DNA of 56,552 nt from Candidatus Krumholzibacteriia bacterium (GTDB lineage: Bacteria; Krumholzibacteriota; Krumholzibacteriia; JAJRXK01). The translations under genes and the position numbers were made by a program. The stretch covers positions 1-56,552 of the forward strand of contig DATFKK010000122.1 of assembly GCA_035268685.1 (NCBI GenBank), in the 5' to 3' direction. Every line of letters starts with the position of its first letter. Position 1 is the stretch's first letter. This document shows, one piece after another, positions 1 to 8,990 of this stretch. Under the pieces are notes generated by a model that did not search any database, was not told the origin of the DNA, and worked only from the letters and a program-made list of their open reading frames with translations.

Positions 1-89
1 CACGGGCCGCCGGAATGATTGTGGTACTTGCAGTTACGGTTGGGGCAGTGGGGAGGCGTCCAACCGTTCGTCGGTCGATTGGTACGCAT
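1..89 (-). CDS. Zinc-ribbon transposase-like protein, N-terminal fragment cut by window edge
   Basis: A minus-strand frame opens with ATG at 87-89 and runs off the left end after 29 codons. The peptide starts MRTNRPTNGWTPPHCPNRNC and continues KYHNHSGGP. A C-P-N-x-x-C pair followed by K-Y-H after a W-T-P-P-H lead is what I recall from the N-terminal zinc ribbon of an IS-type transposase family common in uncultured high-GC bacteria, but this was not searched. The start has a GGGG stretch a few bases upstream. The remainder lies outside the window, so neither a DDE domain nor the element's ends can be seen. It could instead be another zinc-ribbon DNA-binding protein. Confidence 0.5.
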   Translation of the reverse strand, partial: MRTNRPTNGWTPPHCPNRNCKYHNHSGGP

Positions 90-91
90 GA

Positions 92-115
92 CCCCGGATC
101 CTTGCGAATCCGGGG
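92..115 (-). terminator. GC-rich hairpin downstream of the protease gene
   Basis: An 8-bp perfect inverted repeat (CCCCGGAT at 92-99, ATCCGGGG at 108-115) encloses an 8-base loop. It begins 28 bases beyond the protease stop codon and abuts the next minus-strand start at 89. There is no T tract, so it would be a weak intrinsic terminator, or a structure belonging to the adjacent mobile gene. Confidence 0.4.
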
Positions 116-143
116 CCATGAACAATCATCGAGGCAGAACCTA

Positions 144-3100
144 CTACTTCAGTAGAACCGCACGCCGGATCTGTGTCCCTTCCTCCGTGACCAACCGCAG
201 GAAGTAGACCCCGCTCGACAGGCGATCGGGTTGCCAGGTCAGGCGACGCTCGCCCGCGGGCATCACCTGATCGACCAACGTCGACACCCGGCGTCCGCGC
301 GGATCGAACACATGGAGTTCGACACGCCCGGGTCGATCGAGCGAGAAGCTGATCTCGGTCGCCGGGTTGAAGGGGTTCGGCGCGGCGTGCAGCCCTCGAT
401 CGACACGCGTGGCATCGGCCGCGAACACGTTGCCGCTCTCGCAGGCCTTGGTCACTGCGTTCGAACCCGCGTCGTAACTCAGACTCGCGTGCGTGACGTC
501 GGTCACCTCGAAGCACCACTCGCCCGAAGCGTTCCTGGTCTTGCCGGTCTCGAAGAAGACCGAGCCGTCGGACTGGGTCAGACCACTGAAGGTGCCTCCG
601 ACCGGACCGGTGAACACACCGGTCACTGTCGCGTTGGCCACCGGAGCCCCGCCGGAGTCCTGGATCACGACGGTGGCCTGACCGGCGTTGTTCGGTCCGG
701 CGACCTTCCGGGTGACCGCGATCGTGGCCACCGACATGGTCCCGCCCACCGGCGCATCGGACACCGTCACGTAGTCGGTCTTCGTGATCGAATCGCTACC
801 GATGTCGTTGCTGACGGTGAGCGACACGGTGTAGGTCCCCACGGCCTGGTAGGTGTGGCTCGGGTTGGCCTCGACCGAGGTCGTGCCGTCACCGAAGTCC
901 CAGCTCCAACTGGTGGGTGTCCCCGTGCTCTCGTCGGCGAACTGCACCGTCAGCGGCACGGTTCCCGACGTCGGCGTGCCGCTGAAGGCAGCAACCGGAG
1001 CGGTCGGCGTGCTGCCGCCGATCTCGAAGACCAGGGCGTCGACGCTGATGGCGTCGAGGCTGGTCAGATCCCAGCTCCGGTCGGTGTCGACGACGCGCAC
1101 GTAGACCGTCCCGCTGGTTCCGGCCGGCAGCGTGGCGCTGTAGTCGCTCGCGGCAGCACTGGCCACGGTGAACGCGGTGTTCCACGTGGCCTGGTCGGTC
1201 GACCAGGCGAACACGAAGTCGTCGTCGCCGGTCGAGCGTGAGGCCCGGGCCGTCAGCGTCACCTGGTCCCCCACGGGTAGATCGAAGCGCCACTGGTGCT
1301 CGGCCCAGCTCGTGACCTTGCGCGGATGATTGTCGCTGAGGGTCTCGGTGACGACCTCGGAGACGCCATCGGCGCTGTGGGTATCCAGATAGCTTCCGCT
1401 GACGGTCCCCAGCACGGGCAGGTCCTCGAGCGCCGTGGCCACGGTGGCCGAACCCGGCTCGGTCACGGTCACGTATTCGGTCTGCGTGACGGTGTCCGTG
1501 CCGACGTCGTTGCTCACGGTCAGCGACACGGTGTACGTGCCGACCACGTCGTAGGTGTACGACGGGTTCTGCACCGTGGACACGCTTCCGTCGCCGAAGT
1601 CCCAGCTCCAGCTGGTCGGAGCGCCCGACGACTGATCGGTGAAGTTCACCGTCAGGGGAGCGGTGCCGCTCGTGGTGTCGGACGAGAAGGCGGCCACGGG
1701 AGCGACGGGTTCGGAACCCGCACCCACGGCGGCCGCCGCGTCGACCATGCCGTACCCCGAGTAGCGGTCCCAACCGGTCACCGACTCGACGTTCACGATG
1801 TCCTGCGCGGTGCTGGTGAGCGCATCGCGCACCTGTAGCGGGGTCTTCGCAGGGTCGGCTGAGATCACGAGCGCGGCCACTCCTGCCGCGTAGGGCGTCG
1901 CGGCCGAGGTCCCGTTGAACCACATGTCGTAGTCGCCGGCCGCGTAGCCACCGGAACCACTGATATCGGTGGTCGGCAGGATCGTCGGAGCGATGACGTC
2001 GACGGCGCCGCGATCGTCGGGAGTCGTCGAGCCGTAGTTCGAGCCCCACCAACGCTCACCGTCACAGGTGTAGCCGTTGGGATCGGTGTTCACACCCGAG
2101 TTGACCTCGGTCCGGCTGCTGCTGCTCCGCTTGCGATCGCCACAGGGCGAGGCCGCCCCCACTCCGATCACGACGTCGTGGACGGCGGGATAGCTGATGG
2201 TGCTCGCGTTCTCGTTCCCGGTGGCGGCCAGGATCACCGACCCCGCGTCGTGGGCGTACTGCAGCGCGGTGTCGGTGGCCGGATCGCTGCTGATCGCGGC
2301 GCCCAGACTCATGCTGATGACGTCGGCACCGTTGTCGGCAGCCCAGTACAGGGCGTTCTGGATGTACGAAAAGTACATGGCGCCACTGCTGTCGGCGACC
2401 TTCACCGGCATCACACTGGAGCCACCGGCGATCCCCGCGACGCCCAGGCCGTTGTTCGCGATCGCCGCGGCCACGCCTGCGCAGGCAGTGCCGTGTCCAG
2501 GGCTCGAACTGTCGTCGTCGGGATTGCTGTCGTCGTCACCGAAGTCGTAGCCCGGCACGAGACGCAGGTCGGGATGGTTCACGTCGACACCACTGTCGAG
2601 GATCGCGACGACGACATCGGTGGCGCCGTAGACCTGTGGCTGATCCCACGCGAGCTCTGCGTTCGCATCGAAACCGACCGTTCCGACGGGTTCGCCGTTC
2701 TCGTGGCTGAAGGTCGCCCAGTCGTACGACAGCATCTGCGCCGTGTTGTCGTGTCCCCACTGGTCGGGATACATCGGATCGCTCGGGACGGCCGCGGGGA
2801 AGGCGCGCCAGTCCACGGTTGCGCGTTCCACGTCGACGGTCTCGCGCAGGTCTCGCGCGATCACCGCCGGATCGACACCACCATCGGTGTCGACGATCAT
2901 CCATCGATCCACACCCAACTGCCGTGCCTTCTCCGCCCGCTGGGGCAGGGCGTAGGCCGCACGCACGCTCTGCACTCCGTGGCGACGGAACTTCTGGTCG
3001 AGCGCGAGGACACCGGTCGAACCGATCCCCGAGCCGCCGATCGAGCGACCGAGTGCCGAACGGACGGTCCGCGTGGCCTCGGGGGTGAGCCGGATCAGGA

Positions 3101-3263
3101 CCCGATCCGGTGCGTAGGTGGTGACGTCGGACGCCTGTTGCGAGAAGCCCTGCTGCACCGGGGACCACGTGCGGGTCTGGGCACTGGCGAAGGTGCCGGC
3201 GCACAGGAGGGCGAGAGTGACGATCGTGATGCCGAATGCCGGGACGGGAGGAACCCGTTTCAT
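144..3263 (-). CDS. Secreted subtilisin-like (S8) serine protease with two PKD domains and FlgD-type C-terminal domain
   Basis: This is a 1039-residue exported endopeptidase. The start at 3263 is preceded by GAGGAG and gives a clear signal peptide (MKRVPPV, hydrophobic stretch, A-S-A-Q). A propeptide-like region precedes the S8 domain, whose triad is visible as Asp223 (ILDSGVD), His257 (GHGTACAG) and Ser453 (NGTSAATP). Two PKD domains follow at about 521-600 and 755-835, each with the W-S-W-D-F-G-D-G signature. They flank a beta-rich module of about 140 residues that may bind carbohydrate or aid folding. After another Ig-like segment the protein ends in a FlgD-like domain (NPFNPATEISF ... SSGVYFLRL), typical of surface-sorted proteins in FCB-group bacteria. 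It probably acts outside the cell in protein scavenging. Confidence 0.93.
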   Translation of the reverse strand: MKRVPPVPAFGITIVTLALLCAGTFASAQTRTWSPVQQGFSQQASDVTTYAPDRVLIRLTPEATRTVRSALGRSIGGSGIGSTGVLALDQKFRRHGVQSVRAAYALPQRAEKARQLGVDRWMIVDTDGGVDPAVIARDLRETVDVERATVDWRAFPAAVPSDPMYPDQWGHDNTAQMLSYDWATFSHENGEPVGTVGFDANAELAWDQPQVYGATDVVVAILDSGVDVNHPDLRLVPGYDFGDDDSNPDDDSSSPGHGTACAGVAAAIANNGLGVAGIAGGSSVMPVKVADSSGAMYFSYIQNALYWAADNGADVISMSLGAAISSDPATDTALQYAHDAGSVILAATGNENASTISYPAVHDVVIGVGAASPCGDRKRSSSSRTEVNSGVNTDPNGYTCDGERWWGSNYGSTTPDDRGAVDVIAPTILPTTDISGSGGYAAGDYDMWFNGTSAATPYAAGVAALVISADPAKTPLQVRDALTSTAQDIVNVESVTGWDRYSGYGMVDAAAAVGAGSEPVAPVAAFSSDTTSGTAPLTVNFTDQSSGAPTSWSWDFGDGSVSTVQNPSYTYDVVGTYTVSLTVSNDVGTDTVTQTEYVTVTEPGSATVATALEDLPVLGTVSGSYLDTHSADGVSEVVTETLSDNHPRKVTSWAEHQWRFDLPVGDQVTLTARASRSTGDDDFVFAWSTDQATWNTAFTVASAAASDYSATLPAGTSGTVYVRVVDTDRSWDLTSLDAISVDALVFEIGGSTPTAPVAAFSGTPTSGTVPLTVQFADESTGTPTSWSWDFGDGTTSVEANPSHTYQAVGTYTVSLTVSNDIGSDSITKTDYVTVSDAPVGGTMSVATIAVTRKVAGPNNAGQATVVIQDSGGAPVANATVTGVFTGPVGGTFSGLTQSDGSVFFETGKTRNASGEWCFEVTDVTHASLSYDAGSNAVTKACESGNVFAADATRVDRGLHAAPNPFNPATEISFSLDRPGRVELHVFDPRGRRVSTLVDQVMPAGERRLTWQPDRLSSGVYFLRLVTEEGTQIRRAVLLK

Positions 3264-3512
3264 GAACACTCCTCGGGACTGGATTGGCGAGATTCGCGCG
3301 AGGGGGCGGCGCACACCGGGGGACACGATCCGTTGCGGATCGATCGGCGCGATCGGGAGCGACACCGGCGATCGGCCCGACCGTACCATCCCGGACCAGC
3401 CGGAGCCACGGCGATGAGCCTCTCTCGAGAGCCGAACGGGAATCGAACGGCCGCACATCACATTTTCACAACGGATCTGCACGAGGCGCGGGCGCCACGG
3501 CCCGCCGCGGGA

Positions 3513-4589
3513 TCACCCGTCGCGCCGTGACCTGGCGTCGGGGGTCGATTCCGCCTCGCCGCGTTCGGCCGGGATCTCCGGCGGAACGGTCCGGACCAGG
3601 TGCTCCTTGGTCCACACGCGGTGGCCCACGAACTCCGAGGCCCGCACCGGACAGTTCTCGACCGCGCACTCGGGGCACATGCGCGGCCGGCAGGGATCGA
3701 CGTGCACGACGACGCTGCTACGCCGGCCCTCCGCGCGACCGATCTCCTGTTCGAGGGCCGTCGCCTCGGCGTAGCTCTGCTCGATGCTCCAGTAGCGCGG
3801 CAGGGCCATGTGCAGGTCCACGTGCATGACGTCCCCCGCCCACCACGCTCGCAATTCGTGGACGTCGATCCAGTGCGGGGGGCGGCTCTCCTGCAGTCGC
3901 TCGGACACGCGGTCGAGGACGTGGACATCGGCCTCGTCCATGAGCCGCCCCACCGACTCACGGATCAACCCGAACCCGGAGAAGAGGATCTGGCCGGCGA
4001 TCAGGCACGCCACCAAAGGATCGACCCAGAGCCAACCCGTCGCGGACACGACGATCAGCGCGCCGATCGCCCCTGCACTGGTGATCACGTCGGCGAGCAC
4101 GTGCCGACCGTCGGCCTCGAGAGCACGGCTGAAGTGGCGGCGACCCTGGCGCACCAGGAACAGTCCGAGGACCAGGTTCACCACGGCAGCTGCGAACACG
4201 AGCAGGAGACCGGAGTCGATCCGCTCCAGGACCGCGGGGTCGAAGAAACGCGGAACGGCGCTGATCAGGATCCCCACCGCGGCCAGGACGATGAGCGCTC
4301 CCTCGAAACCGGCGGAGAAGTCCTCGACCTTACCGTGACCGTAGGGGTGGTTCTCGTCGGCGGGGCGCGACGCGAACCAGACGCTGAACGCCGCCACGGC
4401 CGACGCCACGATGTTCACGATCGACTCGAGAGCATCGGAGAGGATCGCGGTCGACCCCGTGAGGTGCCAGGCCCAGAACTTCACCCCGAAGAGGACGACG
4501 GCCACCACGAGGGAGATCAACGATGCGCGGATCCGGGCCCGGATCCGGTGGTCGTGGGCGACGGTCAGGTCGTCAGTGCGCGCCGACAC
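3513..4589 (-). CDS. Cation diffusion facilitator (CDF) metal transporter with Cys-rich C-terminus
   Basis: This 358-residue inner-membrane divalent-metal/proton antiporter has several hydrophobic segments and CDF metal-site motifs: LSDALESIVN in TM2, HPYGHGKVE after TM2, and H-V-L-A-D (RHVLADVITS) in TM5. A cytoplasmic ferredoxin-like domain of CDF type follows (about 205-300). The tail adds a cysteine cluster, CRPRMCPECAVENCPVR, which could bind metal. I chose the GTG start at 4589 because GGAGGAGG lies 7-8 bases upstream. It overlaps the end of the exonuclease gene by 17 bases, implying translational coupling in an operon with the MrfA/MrfB-like genes. Substrate (Zn, Fe, Mn, Cd) cannot be told from sequence. 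Confidence 0.9.
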   Translation of the reverse strand: MSARTDDLTVAHDHRIRARIRASLISLVVAVVLFGVKFWAWHLTGSTAILSDALESIVNIVASAVAAFSVWFASRPADENHPYGHGKVEDFSAGFEGALIVLAAVGILISAVPRFFDPAVLERIDSGLLLVFAAAVVNLVLGLFLVRQGRRHFSRALEADGRHVLADVITSAGAIGALIVVSATGWLWVDPLVACLIAGQILFSGFGLIRESVGRLMDEADVHVLDRVSERLQESRPPHWIDVHELRAWWAGDVMHVDLHMALPRYWSIEQSYAEATALEQEIGRAEGRRSSVVVHVDPCRPRMCPECAVENCPVRASEFVGHRVWTKEHLVRTVPPEIPAERGEAESTPDARSRRDG

Positions 4590-5799
4590 CGTCGATCCCT
4601 CCTCCGCGGCCGCGTCGCCTCTCGATCCGTTGCAGGCGGTGCAGGAGATCGGCCCGCCTCGCCGGCGCCGACGGGTCCAGCCGACGCCGATCGATCGCCG
4701 CCCGGAGTGCGCGCTGCACGACGTCTCGTGCCCGCTCGAGGTCGCCGAGTCGGTGCTCGCAGAGCTTGGCCCACTCCACGTGGGCGTCGACGTCCAGAGG
4801 TGCGGCCGCCACGATCGTCTCCCACTCCCGCGCCGCCTCGGCGAAGCGGCGCTGCCGCCGCAGGAGATGCGCCAGCATCCGGCGCGCGGCCAGGGCGACC
4901 GCCCGATCGGAGTCCTCGACCAGCCGGCACACGTGCACCCGGGCCTCGTCGGACTCCCCGCGGTGCGCGAGCAGCCGCGCGACGGCCATCCGGGCCGATC
5001 CCGGCAACCCCTCCGGCGGATCGTCGCCGACGCACCGGGCGAACCACGTGGCCAGCCGGGCGAGCCGATCGACGTCGCGTGCGTTGTGGTCGACCACCTC
5101 GCCGAGACCGGCGTCCAGACCATCGGCCAGGAGCGTCCGGTAGACCTCGGGAGCGTGCGAACCCGGAAGATCGTCGTCGCGATCGAGGCCGAGCAGATGA
5201 TACTCGAGATCCACCTGGCGCACCCCGGCGAGCCACGTACGCAGGATCCGGCGTGCGGGATGGACCAGGTCGAGATGCGGTCGCTCGAGGACGTCGGCGT
5301 CGAGACGTTGCAGACGGAGGCGGGTCCGGAGCCTCGGAACGTCGAAGCTGCGACCGTTGTAGGTGACGATCAGATCGGCGTCGGCCAACTCTTCGACCAG
5401 CGCCGACAACAGGCTCTCCTCCCCCGCGGGCTCGGGCAGGAAGAGCTGCACCCGTCGTGCCCCTTCCGGAGACCAGTGGAGCAGGCCGATCAGGAAGACG
5501 AAGGTTCCCGTCCCCGACTCCAGGCCGGTGGTCTCGGTGTCGAGCACGACCCAGTGGTCGCCGAGGGGTTCCACGGCAGCCAGACGCCGGCAGGCCCGGG
5601 CCCCTACGACCTGGTGCGGCGGAGCCAGACCGTCGACGTCGGCCTCCATCCGGAGGTATCCGTCCGGCGCGGATCCGACCCACCGTGCCCCGCGGTCGAG
5701 CAATGCACGCAGCGGCTCGTTCCCACGTACGACACCGGCCACGGCCGTCCTCCGGGGCGGCCGGTCGAACTGGGCGAGGCGCTCGCGCAGGCTCTTCAC
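4573..5799 (-). CDS. mrfB: MrfB/YprB-like DEDD exonuclease with C-terminal TPR region
   Basis: This 408-residue protein has an RNase H-like YprB fold. Acidic metal-binding motifs are Asp87/Glu89 in LDTETTGL, the Asp of TYNGRSFDVPRL and the Asp of DHNARDVDRL. The last 140 residues are helical and TPR-like. In Bacillus subtilis, MrfB (YprB) is a metal-dependent 3'-5' exonuclease acting with the MrfA helicase in repair of mitomycin C damage. Here the GTG start at 5799 lies one base beyond the stop of the MrfA-like helicase gene, so the pair is almost certainly co-translated. The start has a GGGATCC stretch upstream. The role as helicase partner is inferred from homology and gene order. Confidence 0.87.
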   Translation of the reverse strand: MKSLRERLAQFDRPPRRTAVAGVVRGNEPLRALLDRGARWVGSAPDGYLRMEADVDGLAPPHQVVGARACRRLAAVEPLGDHWVVLDTETTGLESGTGTFVFLIGLLHWSPEGARRVQLFLPEPAGEESLLSALVEELADADLIVTYNGRSFDVPRLRTRLRLQRLDADVLERPHLDLVHPARRILRTWLAGVRQVDLEYHLLGLDRDDDLPGSHAPEVYRTLLADGLDAGLGEVVDHNARDVDRLARLATWFARCVGDDPPEGLPGSARMAVARLLAHRGESDEARVHVCRLVEDSDRAVALAARRMLAHLLRRQRRFAEAAREWETIVAAAPLDVDAHVEWAKLCEHRLGDLERARDVVQRALRAAIDRRRLDPSAPARRADLLHRLQRIERRRGRGGGIDGVGAH

Positions 5800-5800
5800 G

Positions 5801-8110
5801 TCAGGATCCCGCGATCATCAACTGACGGTGGTCGTGATCCTCGTCGGCACGGGCCAGGGCGAGCAGGCGCGCGGTGCTGCTCTTCGCCCGATCGCCGGCC
5901 TCGAGCACGCTGCCCACGCAGCTCGGGCAGCCGTGCTCGCAGGCGCACGAATGCAGCCTCTCGTGCGCCGCCTCGAGCACGATCGGGTGCAGATCGAACA
6001 GCTTGCGGCTGAAGCCGACGCCGCCCGGGTAGGTGTCGTACACGAACAGCGTGGGACCACCGGTCATCGGCGACTTGATCATGGGCACGCTGCGAACGTC
6101 GGCGGGATCGGCCATGAGGAACAACGGTGCCACCTGCGCCACCAGGTTCGCCAGGCCCTTCAGGCCGTCGCCGAGGCTCAGGTCCTCGGCCCGCATCCGG
6201 TCCTCGAGTTCGGGCGGCAATTGCCACCAGTAGCTGGTCGTGTGGTGCTCGAGTTCGGGCAGGTGGATGCGCCCGGCGCCCAGGTTCTCGTGCGTGCCCA
6301 GCTTGATCTTCTTGAACATGGTGGCCTTCGTGATCAGGCCGATCTCGCCGTGGGCCCGCGCGCCGAGTCGCTCGGGCTCGCGCTCGAACTCGTCGAGGGC
6401 GTGGATCTCGCCCTTGCTCTGCGCGTCGGTGTAGTACTCGACCTTCACCTCGCGCACGTAGGCCTCCTTGCGTTCCCAGTCGAGCTGGTCGACGTGGTAC
6501 TGGCGGCCCTGGTGCAGGTAGATGGCGTCGTCGTGCAGCAGGAGCTGCGCGCTCAGCAGATCGGTCTCGCCGATCACCTGCCGCTGCCGCGTGGTGTCGA
6601 CGATCACCACGTTCTCCACCACCGCGCTGCGCAACGAGACGTCCTCGGCCGGATAGGTGTCGGCCATCCAGTGCCACTTGTCGCCGCTGCGGCTCAAGAC
6701 CCGGTTGTCGGCCAGGTACTGCAGCATCTCGCCGGTGGCGTTGTTGTCGCCGAAGCGCTCGTCGTGGGCGAAGGGGATCTCGAAGGCCGCGCACTTCAGG
6801 TGGTTGAGCAGGATCGCCAGGTTGTCGGGATCGATGATCGCCTGCTCGGGCGTGGACTCGAGGAAGAACTCCGGATGCTCGATCACGTACTGGTCGATCG
6901 GCGCGCTGCTCGCGACGAGGATCGCCATGCTCTCGCTGCGCCGTCGACCCGCACGGCCGGCCTGCTGCCAGGTGCTGGCCACCGTCCCCGCGTAGCCGGC
7001 CATGATGCACACGTCGAGTTGGCCGATGTCGATCCCGAGCTCGAGTGCATTGGTGCTGGCCACGGCCAAGACCTTGCCGTCGCGCAGGCCCTTCTCGATC
7101 GCGCGCCGTTCGTTCGGCAGGTATCCGCCGCGGTAGGCGCGCACCCGATCGGCAGGGCGTTTGAGCTTCACCATCTGCTGCCGTAGATAGGTCAGGAGCA
7201 ACTCCACCCGTACCCGACTGCGCCCGAAGAGGATCACCTGGACGCCGGTCTCCAGGAAGGGTCGCGCGATCCGCACCGCCTCTTTGATCACCGAACGCCG
7301 GATCCCGAGCTCGGCGTTCACCACTGGTGGGTTGTAGAAGACCAGGTGCCGCGTCCCCCGCGGCGCGCCGTTGTCGTCGACCAGCTTCGCCGGCCGGCCG
7401 AGCAGACGCGCCGCGTGCTCCTCGGGATTGGCGATCGTCGCGCTGCAGCAGATGAAGGTCGGATTGCTGCCGTAGAACGCACAGATCCGCTGCAGGCGAC
7501 GGATCACGTTCGCCACGTGGCTGCCGAACACACCGCGGTAGTGATGCAACTCGTCGATCACCACGTAGCGCAGGTTCTCGAAGAGCTTCACCCACGCGGT
7601 GTGATGCGGAAGGATCCCCTGATGCAGCATGTCGGGATTGGTGACCACCACGTGCCCGCTGCTGCGGATCGTGCGCCGCGCCGCCGCCGGGGTGTCGCCG
7701 TCGAAGGTGTAGGTCTTGATGTCGGCCTCCATGGCCTCGATCAGGCCGTGGAGCTCGTTCATCTGGTCCTGGCTGAGCGCCTTCGTCGGGAACAGGTAGA
7801 GAGCCCGCGCTTCGGGGTCGCCGAGACAGCGTTGCAGGACCGGGAGGTTGTAGCAGAGCGTCTTCCCACTGGCCGTCGGCGTCACGACCACCGTGTCGCG
7901 GCCCGCCTCGGCCTGTTCGATGGCCCGGGCCTGATGGGTGTAGAGCGACGGAATCCCCCGCTCGACCAGAGCGCTCCGCAGGCGCGGATCGAGGGCTTCG
8001 GGGAAGTCGACGGTGCGCGCCGCCGCCGCGGGCACGGTGTGCCACAGGCGAACGTTGCGACCGAACGACTCGTCGGACCGCAACCACGAGATCAGCTGCT
8101 GGAGATTCAC
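5801..8110 (-). CDS. mrfA: MrfA/YprA-like DEAD/DEAH-box helicase with Cys4 domain
   Basis: This 769-residue superfamily 2 helicase has Walker A TPTASGKT (Lys83), motif II DELH near 190, motif III SATIANP and motif VI QQAGRAGRR. The MrfA-specific C-terminal domain (DUF1998) carries four cysteines in CACEHGCPSC near 740. These are the hallmarks of MrfA, a 3'-5' DNA helicase that with MrfB removes mitomycin-type lesions independently of UvrABC. The GTG start at 8110 has AAGGGGGA upstream. This is the first gene of a three-gene minus-strand operon (helicase, exonuclease, CDF transporter). Length matches the family. Confidence 0.92.
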   Translation of the reverse strand: MNLQQLISWLRSDESFGRNVRLWHTVPAAAARTVDFPEALDPRLRSALVERGIPSLYTHQARAIEQAEAGRDTVVVTPTASGKTLCYNLPVLQRCLGDPEARALYLFPTKALSQDQMNELHGLIEAMEADIKTYTFDGDTPAAARRTIRSSGHVVVTNPDMLHQGILPHHTAWVKLFENLRYVVIDELHHYRGVFGSHVANVIRRLQRICAFYGSNPTFICCSATIANPEEHAARLLGRPAKLVDDNGAPRGTRHLVFYNPPVVNAELGIRRSVIKEAVRIARPFLETGVQVILFGRSRVRVELLLTYLRQQMVKLKRPADRVRAYRGGYLPNERRAIEKGLRDGKVLAVASTNALELGIDIGQLDVCIMAGYAGTVASTWQQAGRAGRRRSESMAILVASSAPIDQYVIEHPEFFLESTPEQAIIDPDNLAILLNHLKCAAFEIPFAHDERFGDNNATGEMLQYLADNRVLSRSGDKWHWMADTYPAEDVSLRSAVVENVVIVDTTRQRQVIGETDLLSAQLLLHDDAIYLHQGRQYHVDQLDWERKEAYVREVKVEYYTDAQSKGEIHALDEFEREPERLGARAHGEIGLITKATMFKKIKLGTHENLGAGRIHLPELEHHTTSYWWQLPPELEDRMRAEDLSLGDGLKGLANLVAQVAPLFLMADPADVRSVPMIKSPMTGGPTLFVYDTYPGGVGFSRKLFDLHPIVLEAAHERLHSCACEHGCPSCVGSVLEAGDRAKSSTARLLALARADEDHDHRQLMIAGS

Positions 8111-8222
8111 GGGTCCCCCTTCTCGGACCTACGTCCACGAAGCCGAAGCGCAGCTCGCGACGGCGGAAGGGGCGAATGCCGAGATGTGGATCCGGGAAGG
8201 CCGAGGGAGACGCCGGTTGCGA

Positions 8223-8489
8223 TCAGTCTCGCTGGTTCGGGCCGTCCTTGCGCGGCTCCGTCGGATCACTCTCGATGTCGCCCTTGATCTCGCGGGTGGC
8301 CGACTTGAACTTGCGGATCGATCGACCGAGGGCATCGGCGATCTCCGGCAGCTTCTGCGGGCCGAAGATCAGCAGGATCACCCCGAAGATCAGCAGGGTC
8401 TCCTGCCAACCGAAGCTCGGGATGATCGCGAAGCCGGCCGAGGCCGCGTTCGTCGACACCTGCGACACCATTGCTGCCAACATCGTCAT
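8223..8489 (-). CDS. tatA: Twin-arginine translocase subunit TatA/TatE family
   Basis: This 88-residue protein has one transmembrane helix (residues about 27-43) followed by the hallmark F-G-P-Q-K-L-P hinge and an amphipathic helix (IADALGRSIRKFKSATREI), then an acidic tail. TatA oligomers form the passage for folded proteins at the cytoplasmic membrane. The ATG at 8489 has GGAGA five bases upstream. This start gives a longer N-terminal lead (about 26 residues) than usual; the internal ATG at residue 8 is an alternative. No tatB or tatC is present nearby. Confidence 0.92.
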   Translation of the reverse strand: MTMLAAMVSQVSTNAASAGFAIIPSFGWQETLLIFGVILLIFGPQKLPEIADALGRSIRKFKSATREIKGDIESDPTEPRKDGPNQRD

Positions 8490-8613
8490 CGTCTCCTACC
8501 GCTTCGCGCGCCGGGGGGGAGGTCCGACGTCGAAGTGCCGAGGTCGTGGGCCGGGAGAACACGTCGGGGGCTCGCGACGGAGGCTTGGGTTCGACTCCTA
8601 CGCCGACACGGTC

Positions 8614-8880
8614 CTAACGGATCCAGCGCAGGATCTGAGCCACGAGGAAGATGCCGATCACGCTCATCAGATTCACGTGAACGAACAGCCCGATCGTCAC
8701 GTCGAACGCGACGAGATCGATCGGCATGGGCCCGAACCCGAAGCTCTCGTACTGGACGAAGAGCTCGTGGGCCACGCTGTCCTCGGGGACGAACAGACCG
8801 ACTGCCTGCCCCAGAACGCTCCCCACCAGTATACCCACAAAGAAGGTGAGAGCCAGGAAGCCCGCTGATCTCCGCGCCAG
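8614..8880 (-). CDS. DUF4321-like small membrane protein, probable CTG start
   Basis: This short hydrophobic protein of 88 residues has two transmembrane helices (ALTFFVGILVGSVLGQ and VHVNLMSVIGIFLVAQIL) around a G-P-M-P-I-D-L segment. It resembles the DUF4321 family, whose function is unknown. No ATG, GTG or TTG fits the family's length. A CTG at 8880 has a strong GGGAGG seven bases upstream, so I propose it as the start. A TTG at 8994 would overlap the LytR_C stop (TTGA) and add 38 low-complexity residues without a good ribosome-binding site. The gene lies downstream of the LytR_C and GlmU-like genes on the same strand. Confidence 0.65.
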   Translation of the reverse strand: MARRSAGFLALTFFVGILVGSVLGQAVGLFVPEDSVAHELFVQYESFGFGPMPIDLVAFDVTIGLFVHVNLMSVIGIFLVAQILRWIR

Positions 8881-8990
8881 GTCAGAACCTCCCGCTCGCC
8901 ACCTGCCGGCCCGTCGAGTCCGAGATGCACGAGCGCACCTCGCCGGCTCGACCCCGGACGCGCGCGAACATAGCACCGATCCGGAGGGCG

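Noticed and set aside
92-115. Hairpin read as the T-arm of a tRNA
   Set aside because: The loop does not match TTCRANY, the stem is 8 bp, and no acceptor or anticodon arm can be folded around it.
4573-5799. Exonuclease gene as a DNA polymerase III epsilon subunit
   Set aside because: The acidic motifs and the TPR tail fit the YprB/MrfB type, and it is coupled to an MrfA-type helicase.
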